The notes below the pieces were generated by a model, which was given only the letters and a program-made list of their open reading frames with translations, was not told the origin of the DNA and did no database searches. From the NCBI RefSeq assembly GCF_029227915.1, contig NC_079877.1, positions 28,543,851-28,607,850 on the forward strand: DNA of 64,000 nucleotides, read 5' to 3'. The DNA is from Hydractinia symbiolongicarpus (taxonomy: Eukaryota > Cnidaria > Hydrozoa > Anthoathecata > Hydractiniidae). The position numbers and the translations under genes are program-made. This document shows, piece by piece, positions 13,001 to 28,000 of this stretch (its first letter is position 1; every line of letters starts with the position of its first letter).

Positions 13001-16000
13001 AACTAAACATTTAAAAAAATCAGGGGGGCAGATTCCGCCCCCGACGGTTTCTTTTTAATAACTCCTTAACGCAAAGCTGCATGCCTATGATACTTACGAG
13101 ATTCGATATTTATCTATTAGACATCTGCGTGTCAAATTTTTAGGTCCCATGTCCTTCAGAGGCATGGATATTGGCTATTACTCAAAACTATCCCTAAAAA
13201 TCTCTATGAACCCTTATAATGGGGAAAATACAATAACTCTTGTTAGAATTATCCTTAGAACTTGAACTTACAACACAACTTTTTTTCATCAAGAAAAAAT
13301 ATTTTTAATCATTTGGACACGTGATTAATCCGATTTCCCGATTTTTTCAGGTTTTACCCGAAAATCGGAAAAAACTGTGATTCCAGGCTATTTTTAGCAA
13401 TTTTACATGCAACCTGTGTAAAAACCGGAAATTGTTAAATAACTTTTATATAGCTTTCAGGAACTTCAAATGGAATGTTAAAATTCGCTCTAGAACTAAA
13501 GTAATTCAATTTTAAGCAGATGGTGGCATTTTGAACAAATTTCAAGCTTTTGATGACGTCACAGAAAGTGTGCTGACGCAAGCAAAAAATTATTGCCACC
13601 GTTTTGTTCTTTTTGTGACGTACTATAAGTGTGCCAAGTTTGATTCAATTTGAACAAGCCTATGGTCATTATATGTTTGGAAAAACCTCGGACCGAATAG
13701 TGTTAAAAGTTGATATTGTCTGTTAGAGAAGGTTGATACTTCTTTGTTTACGATTTATTATGATCTGGTAAATTAAATGATTTATGTCACTCATTTTTTG
13801 TTAAAAAAACCTAAAATTCTCGGCAGTTGCAGAATAACAAATCCATGCATAATTTTGTAATCCTTGTCAAAGATAAATTAGCCTGGGACATTGACAAAAG
13901 GAATTTTTAAAAAGGAAAAAAACGAATTTGCCACCTTTTGGAGTCAAGTGTATTAAATGTTGTTAACTCCTTTTTGAATTATCAATATATTAAAACTTTA
14001 TTGATCCCTGTTGCACAATCTTCTTGTGGAATATTTGTTTGTTATGGCGTTAGCAAATTTACTCTTCTAACATTAATTTAGGCCATAAAAATCAGTAAAT
14101 AGTCGATTTTTATTTTTTGTATATCATTAAACACAGCCCACATATAATCATACAATCTTTATATTATTGCTTCATATATTTATTCTTTTAAAATTGCCTG
14201 AATATATTTATCAAAGTTTTTGTAAAATTATGTGTATTGTACATAAATATTCACTTTTTAGCAATATTACTGGTCTGGCAAAATGCTTTCAATGTCCAGC
14301 TGGGTATTATTGCAGTGATGGTATAAATCCTGTTGAATGTCCAGTAGGTTATTACTGCCCTGAAGGATCAAGTTATGCAGATAAAAAGGGCTGCCCTCCT
14401 GGAACATATGGGCTAAATGTAAGTTCTTGCAGATTTTGTCTAAATATAAATTTTTTGCTCACTTTTTTGCTGTTCGTTTTAACTATGAATTTTTGATTTG
14501 GCTTTTTATACACTTTCAAGATAAATGTGAAAAAGTTGTGTTTGTCTTTTGTGTAACAAGCGTTTTATTAACAGGGAGAATATATTTCAATTATATCAAA
14601 TGATTTGTCTGTGTCAAGTTATGACATTTAACATTATTAAGTTATGTGAAACCCCTTCTAATAGTTTACTAACTGTTATTAATAGCATGGTTTGGGTGCC
14701 AGAAATGAATGCTTGCCTTGTCCACCAAAGATGTTCTGTGCAAAATATGCTGTAACTGAATTCTCATCAAATAATGGCTCTGGACTTTGTGATCCTGGTT
14801 TTTATTGTGAATCAGGTGTTGACTCGAAACGACCAGGTATAAATTCAACTGGTGTTGGTGGTGTATGTCCAAAAGGCTTCTATTGTCCACAAGGCACAGA
14901 TGTTCCACGTGGATGCCCTTCAGGTACATATTCCAATACAACTGGGTTGGTGAATCAAACACAGTGCACACCGTGTGACCATGGACATTATTGTAGTGGC
15001 TCCGGTTTACAAAAGCCATCAGGTAAAGTATTAATAATGATACTAGTTGCAGGGCTTGTAGAAAAAAATTCGCTTAGTTAGGGACAAAAGCACTTACAGC
15101 AATAAGTAAAAGGCACCAATATCTAGAACTTTTTCAAATTTGCTTGTGTTTCTGTTAGTGTGTAGTGCTTAGGACACTATTCATAATAATATTTAAACTT
15201 GTGTTGTTGACAAACAGTTAAGATGATGGTTTTCTAATGTCAGCAACCTGTGTAGGAACCAGACAAACAAACAAGCAGGAAGATAGACAGACATGGTTTG
15301 CATATTTTTATAAGAGAATATTTTTAAATAAAATTATGGTATCACTCATATAGGTATATTATTTTCTATTTCATCAAAGATGAAACAATGCTTGTTTTAG
15401 TTATACAATCACTTTAATTATGTTAAGTTAATTTTTAATAACAATTATTTTAGGAGGTTAATAAAATGCATTTTTGGGAGAAATATTCAAATCAGCCATG
15501 GAAAGATATTTCCCCAAAATATTTTTGCGAATGAATCATTTTGATTATTTTTGTCAAGAATTTTGAGCCTTCTGATATCAAGGGTTGACCATGATTTTTT
15601 GGAAGGTCAAGGTCATAAATATATCCTGTCTATCCCACGCTAGCATGGCAAATAAAAGCTAAACCATTCCTTAAAATTCGTGGAAATTGATTACCATAAG
15701 TTAACATTTCCATCGTCATTATTATTTCATTATTTGGTTTGTAAATAGGTCAATGTGATTCTGGATTCTACTGTTTACGTGGAGCAAAGACAAAAAGCAT
15801 TCCTACTGAAAATTCATCGGGTGGTCCATGTCCTGTTGGAAAATATTGTCCTCAAGGAACGTCATTTCCGCCTGGTTGTTTACCAGGCACTTATATGCCA
15901 GTCCGTGGAGCTTCAAAGTGTTGGCCATGTTTAGCTGGTTATTATTGCCCGGCTAATATATCTGATTATTCACCATATTCTTGTCCCGAGGGACATTTTT

Positions 16001-19000
16001 GTCCAAATGGAACAAAGTACGATAAACAATTTGCTTGTCCAAGTGGAACCTTCCGTAATCAGACAAATGGAAAAAATATCACTGATTGTTTCCCTTGCTC
16101 ACCTGGTCACTTTTGTGCAAATGACGGGTTAGTTCGACCAGAAGGAAAATGCTCTCCTGGGTATTTTTGTTTAAAAGGTGCAAAAACCTCAACACCTCTT
16201 GAGCTGTATGATGTTAAAACTGGTGATTGTTCATTTCCATCTAATATAACAGGTAATCTAATCTAATATAACATTAGATAACTTTAACTGTTTAATTTAG
16301 TAAAATTGATTCACAACAATTACTAGATTATGATACCACATGAGGATAGTTGCTCCAAAATATAATTGGTGTTTGTATATATACTCAGTGCAGCATGTTA
16401 TGTGGAAAGTAACTTACCCCCAAGTATTGCATTATAACATACCTTATTTTAAAAAAAAAATTGTTGCTTGTTTGGACAGCAGAATCTAAAGTGGCTCTAG
16501 AAACATACTAGACCTTAAAACATTTTGTGTAATAGTGTCATCAACTTTTTAGGTGGAGAATGCCCAAGTGGCTTTTACTGTCCAGAAGGATCGGCTAGAC
16601 CATATGCTTGTCCTGGCAAGTTTTATTGTTCTGGTAAAAGAAATTCTAATTATACCGCACCCTGTGATGCTGGCTATTATTGTACTGGTGGCTCTTCAAC
16701 TGCCAAACCAGGAGGTGGCGGTGGCGATGTTTGTCCTGCTGGACGTTATTGCCCCATAGGTACAGATTTTCCAATTGCATGCCCCAGTGGAAGATACTCT
16801 AATGCAACAGGTATGTATATACAGTAATCATTCAATTAAAATTGTAATTATATAATTAAAAAGTGCTCAAATGTCTGATATGGTAAAAAATAGATGCCAA
16901 AAATAATTTAAAAAAAATCTATTAGGAAACAAGAAAGAAAATGATTGTGCGTTGTGTGAGGTTGGCAAATACTGTGGTGGCACTGGAAATAGAAGACCTA
17001 CAGGACCTTGTGATCCCGGTTTTTATTGTCCACCTGGTCAGAATAAAAAAGACCCACCATCTTTTACATGTCAACAAGGTCATTATTGTCCAGAAGGTTC
17101 ACCAGAGCAAGTTAAGTGTGAATCTGGAACCTGGACAGATTTGACAAAACAGTGGAAATGTAAACATTGTGTTGAAGGATATTACTGTGATCGAAAAAAT
17201 GCTCCCATATCTGATTATACTGCATATGAATGTCCTGTTGGTTTTTATTGTCCAAATGGTACAAAGTTTTCTACTGAATTCGGTTGTCCAAATGGTACAT
17301 ATGGCAATGAGACAAAATTAACCAATCCGATTGATTGCCTAATGTGCCCTGCTGGAAAATACTGCCATGGTAGGAATGTCTTACTGAGCTCAATGTTTTT
17401 TATTGATACACATAATACATATGTAATAAAATCAATCTTTTACTATTGTTTTAGGTTCTTCACCAACATGGACTGGAATTTGTAATGAGGGTTATCATTG
17501 TATTGGAGGCTCCTGGACACCTACACCCACAGATGGAAAGACAGGTCGACTTTGTCCAGAAGGATCATATTGTCCCCCTGGCACCGCAACTCCAGTTGGA
17601 TGCCCTGCAGGAACATTTAATAATGGAACTGGTTTGGCAAAGATGACAGATTGCATTCAATGCCTTCCAGGAATGTACTGTTTAAAAATGGGTCTAAAAT
17701 ATCCTTCTGGACTGTGCGATGAGAGGTATTTCTGTGAAAAAAGTGCAGTGTTTGCAAAACCCAACGATACAGCAACAGCAGGAAGATGTAAACCTGGTCA
17801 TTTTTGTCCCAAAGGAACAAAATTACCAATACCTTGTCCAGTAAGTTGTTTTTTAACCATTGTATATTGTTTGCTAGCGTTTTACATAGTGTAGAATAAT
17901 GTGTTTTTTGTTGTATCCTAATAAGTGGATTTTTTATTTTTCAGGATGGTTTTTACATGCCTAATTTTTTAGCTAAGGAATGTTGGCCTTGTCCTTCTGG
18001 ATCATATTGTGTTGGCGATCATTTATCTCCAGCTGACTGTCCACCAGGATTCTATTGCCCAGGAGGAACGGGTTTTGATTGGAAGTCCTGTCCCCCAGGA
18101 ACATTCAGCGGTGATAAAAGACTTCAGAATGTATCATGTAAGTTGCAATATTGAACATGATTCTTTATTATATAGCTTTATCTAGCTATTATTTAGCTTA
18201 AAACAATTAACCTTTTCAAGATTTAAAATTTCCAATGACAGTAACTTTAGGCAGGTTCTCAACTTTCTATTATAGGGTTATTCAAAAACTTAAAAAATTG
18301 TTAATTTAAAATGTTTTCCAATAAAGTATTATTCAATCTTTTGCATGATTTGCAAAGTTAAAAATTAGCCTTTTTGCGATGGCATTTGGATTTCTGTAAA
18401 AATTTAGACAAACATGTATCTGTGTTTATGCTATTGCAATAATTCGTTATTATTTTAAATAGCCTGTCAGCCTTGTACACCTGGGATGTACTGTCCATAC
18501 TACAATGCAACTTCACCTGAAGCTACCTGTGACGAGGGTTACTACTGTGAATTAGGATCAAATACAGCCAGACCTGAGACGAATCATACAGGTATAGGGG
18601 GACCATGTACACTCGGTAACTATTGTCCTAGGAATACATCGGTGCCAAAGCCATGTCCAAGAGGACGATTTGGTAACAAGACTCATTTGGCGAAAGCTAC
18701 TGACTGTCAACTCTGTAATCCTGGTTCCTTTTGTGGGAGTCAGGGTCTAATGAATTCTTCTGGTCCTTGTAATGCTGGTTTCTATTGTTTATTTGGATCG
18801 AAGGTTTCCAACCCACCAACAGTGACATCATCTGGAGGTCCATGTCCCACTGGTCATTATTGTCCTGAGGGCACTTCATACCCGTTAGCTTGTGGGAAAG
18901 GAACTTTCAACAGTAGAACAGGCCAGACTGAATGTGAGAAGTGTTGTGCTGGGTATTACTGCCCTGTAAACACTACTACCTGCACAATGAAATGCCCAGC

Positions 19001-22000
19001 TGGTTACTTTTGCCCAAGTGGAACATCACATCCATACGCACATGCCTGTCCAGCTGGAACGTATAACAATGAGTCTGGAAAATCGACAGAAAAAGAATGT
19101 ATGCCTTGTGATCCTGGAAAATACTGTCCAAGCTCGGGAGCTGAAAAGCCTTTTGATTATTGTGACCCAGGATGGTACTGTCGCAGAGGAGCTTGGTCAG
19201 CTAAGCCAACTGATTTAGGGAATTCAACTATTGATACTTGTTATTGTTCTAACATTTCGACAGGAGGCCAATGTCAGAGGGGTCAATTTTGTCCCAAAGG
19301 ATCAAATGAACCTAAGTCCTGTACACCAGGTACGTTATTTGTTTAAAAAGTCAATCAAATAAAACTGTGTATTATCAATGTGTTTCTTTTATATTTTGTG
19401 TTTCTTTTATATTTTAGGGTTTTACTGTGCAACTCCAGGTCTATCAAATGTTACTGGTCCATGTGAGGCAGGATCATATTGTAAAATCAATGCAAAAATA
19501 AAAGCACCAAGAGATGATATTACTGGTAATATTTGCCCTGCTGGAAGTTATTGTCCAGTGGCTACCTCTGTCCCAAAGCGTTGCCCTCCTGGGACATACT
19601 CATCTGCTATAGGAAATAAAGGCCCAGGTGATTGTTCAGATTGTGAGGCTGGCCAATTTTGTAGTGAGTGGGGAATGAAAAGACCAAGTGGAAACTGCAG
19701 CGCTGGATACTATTGTCCATCTGGTCAAAATACAAGTACACCAGAGAAATTTAGGTACCTATCATTGTGTTCTACGCAACTGAATTACTATTGATTTTAT
19801 TATTGACTGAAAGTTTTTTATAATTTGTCATGATTTTTATCTCTTAAAAAAATCTCTCTTTGTAGATGTAAATGTCTTTTTAAGGGCAAACATATAAACT
19901 CTATTTATATTCTTGCTATAGATGCACTCCTGGACATTACTGCCCAGAAGGTAGCATAAAGGAATTACCATGCCCTACTGGATCATATCAAGACAAATTC
20001 TATAGATCTAGCTGTAAAATTTGCCCTGAAAGATACTTTTGTAATGGTCTCATTCTGAATGGCACTCACTGTAGTCATGGCGTGCAAGTTCCAACACCTT
20101 GTCCGCGAGGTTATTACTGTCCGCAAGGAATGAAAACAGGAAGAGAATATCCTTGCCCAAATGGTAATCTTCTGTCTTGCAGTAGTATTTCTGTTAAAAT
20201 TTTATTTTTTGTTATTATGTATTGTTTTATTTTTCAGTCACTAAAATCTAAACTTGCTGTTAAAATGTTGTGAAAATACCTTCTTTTACAAAAAAATAAT
20301 AGAATTTCAGTACATTCATTAAAATTGTGGAAAAGCTTTCCCAATTCTTTTCTTCAAGTCTTAAAAAGTTCTAACGCCAACATACAAAAGTAGGTTAAGA
20401 ACTTGTTAGTTAGAATCACTATGTGAGATGACTTCATGACTTTTCCCTCTACTTTTAATGCAAAAAACTTTCTCCTTATATTTTATCTTTTGGTATGAAA
20501 AATTGCATTAAATGTTATAAATATTTTGAATACAACTTTTATTTTTTTTCTTGTAGGTACTTACGGAGCGAGAGATAAATTGCACATAGAAAGAGAATGT
20601 ACGGATTGTCCTAGTGGAAAATTCTGTGAGGGCACAGGATTAGATACATGGTCTGGTGAATGTCAGAAGGGATATTATTGTCTTGGTCGTTCTAGTAAAA
20701 AAGCTCCTGATGATGGTGTAACAGGAATAAAGTGCCCACCAGGTTATTACATAAACCTCTCTGTTATTTATTTACTTTGTGATTTTAGTGTGGTCCTAAG
20801 TCTTTTTTTTTAAAAAAGGGGTTTTCCATAAACAAGGCAAAGGTTTTTTCTTATATTTTAATGACTACCACTTATTACATTATTTGTTGTTTTCTTCATC
20901 TATTTCAGTTGTTTTTTGTCACCTTTGAACTGCATACCAAAACTATTTTCTAATTTATAATGCTAAGGACATTTTTGCTAGATTTGATGGTCAAAAAGTT
21001 TTTTTTTTAATTTCTATGCACCCTCTGTTTTTTTAACTGATAGTAATTACCCAGCTGTGTCACATTATGGCTAATCTTTCTTAAGGTTACTACTGCCCAT
21101 CTGGTGCAACTGCAACATTACCATGTCCAAGAGGAACATACAACCCTTCCTTTGGAATAGGTAGTAAGACCCAATGCTTAGATTGTACACCAGGACAATT
21201 TTGCAGACATCATGGTCAAAATACTACATCTGGAAATTGTAGTGCAGGATATTATTGTTTATCAAACTCAACAACATCAAAACCAAGAGGAATAAATGGT
21301 AAAAAAATTTTCGATTTGCTAACATTTTTATTATTATTTTTGTTTCTGTGTTTTATGTATATATCTGAAGTTCTAAAGTTTCAAGTTTATGGATCTTGGT
21401 TCTTTCTATCTGCTAGACGATTTTTGGTTGCATGAACACAGATAGATATTAAATTTGTTAAGTCACTGGGTATTAATCACTTTCTCTGAATATAATAACT
21501 CCAATGTTGTTACAGGTAACATTTGCCCTCCTGGTGCATATTGTCCCTCTGGCAGTGCTGAACCAAAGGAGTGTTCACCAGGTACTTACATGAATCATAC
21601 AGGAGCAAGTGTATGCTACGACTGTCCTGAAAGATATTTTTGCATTAACCGGATCACACCAACACCTTGTTTACCAGGTTTGTATTTCCAAGGCTTGTAT
21701 ATATTTATTTATTTATTTATTTGTGTAGTGTATATCTTTTATGTAACACTGTAAAAGTACTGAATTTTTTTCTCTCATTGTTTTATTAAATGTATTTTTA
21801 ATATTTTAAAAAAGTTGGATTTAATAAGTGCCTGTCAGCGTTAACTTGCATAAGCACTCGGTAAAAGTCAGCAAGTAGACAGGACAGCTTTTTCAAACTA
21901 TTACATTATACATTCCACCGTGTTTAAAATCCTGTATATTTAATAAGTCATCATGAATTAACATTGATATCAAATCAAAGTTAATTTTTTTACCAAATCT

Positions 22001-25000
22001 ACCTAAAATTTTAATTCACCAAAAATCAAAATTCTTATTTCGGTTTTTTGATTTTGAAGTAAAAAGCTCTTTTTTTAGGTTTCTTTTGCCCTCCTAAGAC
22101 TGGAAAGAACCTACAACCATGCCCAACAGGTACCTTCAACCCATCTCACTTTTTATCATCAGCTGCTGAATGTTTAGGCTGTACAGCTGGTCATTTCTGT
22201 GATATCTTAAATGCTACTTCTACATCTGGACCATGTAGTTCAGGATTCTATTGCTTAAATGGTTCTGATACTGCCACACCTTCTGTTGGTCATAAAGGTA
22301 CAGCTGGTATTTGTCCAGAAGGTTCGTATTGTCCACAGGGTAATTCTTCGTCACCCATTCCATGCCCTGCAGGAACACTTAATAACAAAACTCATGGCGA
22401 GAGCCTCTCAGATTGTATACCATGTAAAGATGGATTTTACTGTGAATCAGATGGTCTATCTTCTCCAACCGAAAAATGTCATGCTGGCTACTTTTGTAGA
22501 AAAGGTGCAAAAGTGCCAAACCCTTCAACAACAACACCGGATTACGGTCCATGTCCTATAGGACATTACTGTCCAAATGGGACATCAACACCTTATAAAT
22601 GTCCACCCGGTACATATAACGGCATAACAAAGCAATCAAAGTGTCTGCCATGTTTGTCCGGTCATTTCTGTGAAGAAGGAGCAAACAATGTTACTGAATG
22701 TCCAACCGGATATTATTGTCCGAATGGGTATGTTATTATTATTTTTCGTACATATTTTAATTTTTATTGCTGTTTACTGTCAGTTTTCTGATCAAACATA
22801 CTGTTTTCTAATTTATTAAAACAAAATATTTAGATCTAAGCTGGCTTGTCCTGAAGGAACTTTTAAGAACTTTACAACAGGCTCATCTCTATCAAGTTGC
22901 AAATCATGCCCACCAGGTTCATTTTGTAGAGGAGTTGCAAATACCAATCCAACTAGTTTATGTGCTGGTGGTTGGTACTGCAGCGGTGGGTCATGGACAG
23001 ACAAACCAGTTGGAAATAAATCATTTGTTGGTCTTTGTCCTTTGTCACGTATAGGTGATTATGAACATTTTACAAGACTTCATCTGTTTAGCCACTTGCT
23101 TTAATTTTTTTTTAAGAGGTTGTAGTTTTGTGGTTTTCTAAAATGATTTTCAGCAGTTACAATATTCGATTTTTTTTTCGATTATTAGGAAACAACACAA
23201 AAAATGAAAAATTTAAACAAGAGATATTTACCAATGGATTAGAAATAAACCATACACCTCTAATCCTAAGTAACTTTCGGCCATTAAACTATTAAAAAAA
23301 ACGTTTTTAAAATATATAAATTTATTTCTACCAGTTTCATGATTTAAGATCCGGAGAAAGATTAATTCCTATGAGTCGTTTTCCTTAAAGATGTTGCTCT
23401 TTATATATAAACCATAGGGTCAACAACATGCTTTTATATTTATTAGGCGGCATGTGTACATTTGGAACATTTTGCCCTCCTGGCTCTGAAACATCTCGTC
23501 CTTGTACACCTGGTTTTTATTGTAATGGAAACCATCTATCTAAGGAGTCTGGACCTTGTGGCGCAGGACATTATTGTAATGGGAGTACAATAGAAGAAAA
23601 ACCTGTAAATAAAACGTATGGTGATACCTGTCCCCCAGGACATTTTTGTGAAGCTGGAAGCAAAACACCAAAAGCTTGTGAAGCTGGATATTTTGCACGT
23701 GGGTTTGGTAACGAACACAGAAATGCTTGCATACCATGTAAGATACTGTTTTTGGATAATGTTAACAAGCTAATCAATTTATGAAGTATTCTCCTCTACT
23801 ATTATTCAATTTAGGTCTTGCAGGAATGTACTGTGATAGATCTGGATTACCTGAACCACGTGGAAACTGCACTGTAGGCTTTTATTGTCCTACTGGGGAA
23901 ATATATCCTGAACCAGCAGATAAAAGATGTCAACCAGGCCACTATTGTCCCACTGGAAGTCATTTACATAGTATTTGCCCCCCAGGTACCTACCAACCAC
24001 TTTCAGAAAAAGGTTTCTGTATAGAATGTCCTGACGGATATTACTGTGATCCTATTGAAGCCCACAAGCTTAACGCCAGTGGTGTTAACAGTACTACTCA
24101 CGGTGTTGTCAATCCATTTGTTTGTCCTAAAGGATACTACTGTCCAAATGGAACCACAACCTACACTTCATATCCATGTCAAAAAGGTTACTTTGGTAAT
24201 GAAACAAAAAGATCAAGTCACAATCAATGTCATCCATGCACACCAGGATATTATTGCGATCGTGAAGCCATGACTTATCCTGAAAATAAATGTCATATAG
24301 GATATTACTGTGAAGACAGAGCTATAACACCAAATCCACATAATGAGTCAGAAGGTGGAGGACCTTGTCCGCAAGGATATTATTGTGAATCTGGGTATTC
24401 CCAAGCTCTTCCCTGTCCACCTGGTACTTATGGCAATAGAGCTAAGCTGGGACACTTGAATGAATGCACAGATTGTGAAGGAGGGAGTTTCTGTGCAACA
24501 TATGGTTTACCAGCTCCTAATGGAACATGTTTACCAGGTTATTTTTGTAAAGGACGCGCTGTCTTACCTAACCCTACTGCAGAGTCTTATGGTAATGAAT
24601 GTCCAATGGGATATTATTGTCCGTCTGGCACCACATCTCCGTTTCCATGTCCGCCAGGAACTTATAACAACCAAACAAAAGCAACTAGACCACAAGACTG
24701 CCTTCCATGTCCTGGAGGTTCTTATTGTGCAGGTTATGCAAACAAAATACCTGATGATTTCTGTGACCAAGGTTACTTTTGCAAAAGTGGAGCTTACAGT
24801 CCCCGGCCTGTTAATTATACAAACATAGCTCACAATAGTTCAGATATTTACACGTGTCCAATCTATTCAGTTAATCAAACTGGAAGCATATGTCCACAAG
24901 GATCGTATTGTCCAAAAGGTTCTTCTCAACCAACATTGTGCGACCGAGGAAAACATTGTGATAATGAAGGATTGTATTTACCAGTTGGCAATTGTACTGC

Positions 25001-28000
25001 AGGTTATTATTGTGACTGGGGTTCAACATCAAGTACACCTAGGGAGTGCAGAAGAGGACATTATTGCGAAGAAGGGACTCTAGTTGAAAAACAATGTCCC
25101 GTAGGATCCTTTGGTCCTAAATTGAAGAGAGACTACTGTGAAAATTGCACAGCTGGGTTTTATTGCCCAAACCTTGGCATGACAGAAGTTATATTCCAAT
25201 GTCTCCAAGGTTTTTATTGTCCATCAGGATCATCAAGAAATGATACAGTGGAATGTCCAAGAGGATTTTATTGTCCCACAGGAACAGGTTCTCCATTACC
25301 GTGTCCGGCAGGTATATTATCTTGATATTGTGTTTCTACATATTTACAACATATTAATTAATTGATATAGAGGTCATGGTTGATGTACTTTATTCTTTGT
25401 AGCATTATCGCTTGTAAGCAATCTGAAATTTCAAGAACCTTCTAAATAAAATATTGTTTTATGTCCGCTTTTCGAATTCTGTACAGGTGAATATCAACCA
25501 GAAAAAGGCAGCCACAGATGCAGAGTATGCCCACGTGGATTTGCTTGTGATCCTACTCTATTACCACCTGGTCAAGGTGTCATTCAACCACGCAACTGTA
25601 CACCTGGTTATTACTGTCCCTCCAACACATCTTCGATTCGTCAATATCCTTGCTTACCTGGAACATACAGTGATCAAGTTGGTTTGGAATCTGATAAGGA
25701 TTGTTCACCTTGTGATCCTGGTTTTTACTGTGGCGGTCATGGCAATACAACTGTGTCAGGACCATGTTCACCTGGTGAGAAATCTTATGTTGGAAAAAGG
25801 GATAAGACAGAAGCCTGTAATTTAAGATGTTTATTTATTATTATGTGAGCATTTACGTGATTTCTTCGCGTACCAGTAATACTATCTCTTTTATTTTGTA
25901 ATATTTTGTTGTTCAGGTTACTTCTGTAAATCAGGTGCATCTACGCCCACACCAACTGATGTAGTATCAGGTGATATATGTCCAGAAGGGAAATATTGTC
26001 AGGAACAATCATCATCAGGAACAGATTGTCCAATAGGTGAAATCGTTTTTCTAGAATTACATAGCCATAGCCATCTTGGTTTCATAATACAGCCAATTAC
26101 GAGTTTTTATTCTTTATTCAGCTCCTTGCAACAGAATATATTAGTGCAGATAATTGACTATATATCATCTCCTTTATTTCATACTTTTAGGAACGTTTAG
26201 TAATTCAACAGGTCTTCATAATGCATCCAGCTGTACACCATGTTCAGCTGGTTGGTATTGCCCTACATCAGGTGCAACAAAACCTTTCAAAGAGTGTGAG
26301 TCTGGTTATTGGTGCATAAGTGGATCTACTGAATCCACACCAGATGGGAGGTCTTATGGCATGAAATGTCCAAATGGAAGCTATTGCTTAAAAGGAACAC
26401 TTTCCCCTAAGAAATGTCCTGAAGGAACTTACCAACCATTTGAGCAGAAATCACAATTTAAAGACTGTTTAGGTAAATGTTATTTTTCTAAGCTATTGTA
26501 GATACTGCTTCTTAAGTTTCAACATTTCTGATTTGAGAAACTACATATAAGCTCAATTCTCTTACAATGTGGTTTAAAACCCAATCTCGAATCCATGTAA
26601 AGACTACGTAATTAAAATGGTAATTGTTTTTAGCATGTCTTCCTGGAACATACTGCGATTCACCAGGTTTAACCAACGTGACTGGTTTATGTCAGCGTGG
26701 ATATTACTGTCTGGGTGGTGCTAAAGTTATGAACCCTAGTGACAATACCACTGGTGATATATGTCCTGTAGGTACATTCTGCCCACCAGGCTCAACAAAA
26801 CCACAACCTTGTCGAAATGGAACATACATGAACAATACAGGTATTCAAATATTTTCTTGAGTCCTTTCTGAAGTTTATAACATTTACTCTTTTGTCGATG
26901 TATTTTTCTTGAAGGGACTGAATAAGTAAAAACATGTGTTTATTTTAAGTAATACATTATCATTATTTTTCAGGTGCTTGGGAATGCTTAATCTGTCCAC
27001 CAGGCTATATGTGTACAAGACAAGTAGCTGCAGATTTATGTCAACAAGGTTACTTCTGTCCTGGTAATACTGGTTTTAATACCCAACCGTGTCCATCAGG
27101 AACATATGGAGCCAGGCTTGGTTTGAAAGATATCTCTGAATGTACAAACTGCACAGCAGGTTCTTACTGTGAGGAAAGCGGATTGTCAAAACCAAATGGT
27201 ATTTGTGATCCAGGATATTGGTGCCAAATAGGTGTAGACACAAAAGCTCCAACTGGACTGGGCCATAAAGGAATTGGTGGCTTGTGTACAAAAGGAAATA
27301 AATGTCCAGGGAATACATCTACACCAATTCCCTGTGAGGAAGGATCTTACTCAAATGTTGATGGAGTAATAAGCACGTGCATGTTATGCCCAGCCGGTAT
27401 GTATTCTTGGTTGTGTACAGACAGAATTTTAAACAAGTATATGGTGTTACTTGCAAACCAAAGAAAAATAATCGTTTATCGTTTAAAAGATAAACACTTT
27501 CGTTGTTTTTTTTACATCAGGGCATTTTCCAACTCGTCATTTGTTACTGTTTTTTTCTTCGAAAAACTTAGTGCTTTCGTAATATTATATGAATGTCCAC
27601 TAAATTAAATTTTGTGGATCTTGTTTTTTGTTTCGTAGGTAAATATTGCAATGCATCCACCATTGTACCATATGATTGTCCAGTGGGCCACTATTGTTTA
27701 AATGGCACAAGAACTTCCACCCAGTATCCCTGTCCACCAGGCAGTTTTAATAACAAAACAGGCCAATCAAGTTTACATGCTTGTACTTTGTGTCCACCTG
27801 GTTTCTATTGTGAAGGATATGGACGAGTAACACCAAATGGTGAATGTGATGCTGGTTTCTTTTGTCGTATGGGAGCACGTTTATCAAGACCAGGTGTATA
27901 TGGCAGCATTGATCCAACAAAGGCAACTTCAGTTAATTCAACATGTTACAAGCCTTATGGTTGTGTTTGCCCATCATTTAACGATACTAGAGGTAACATC

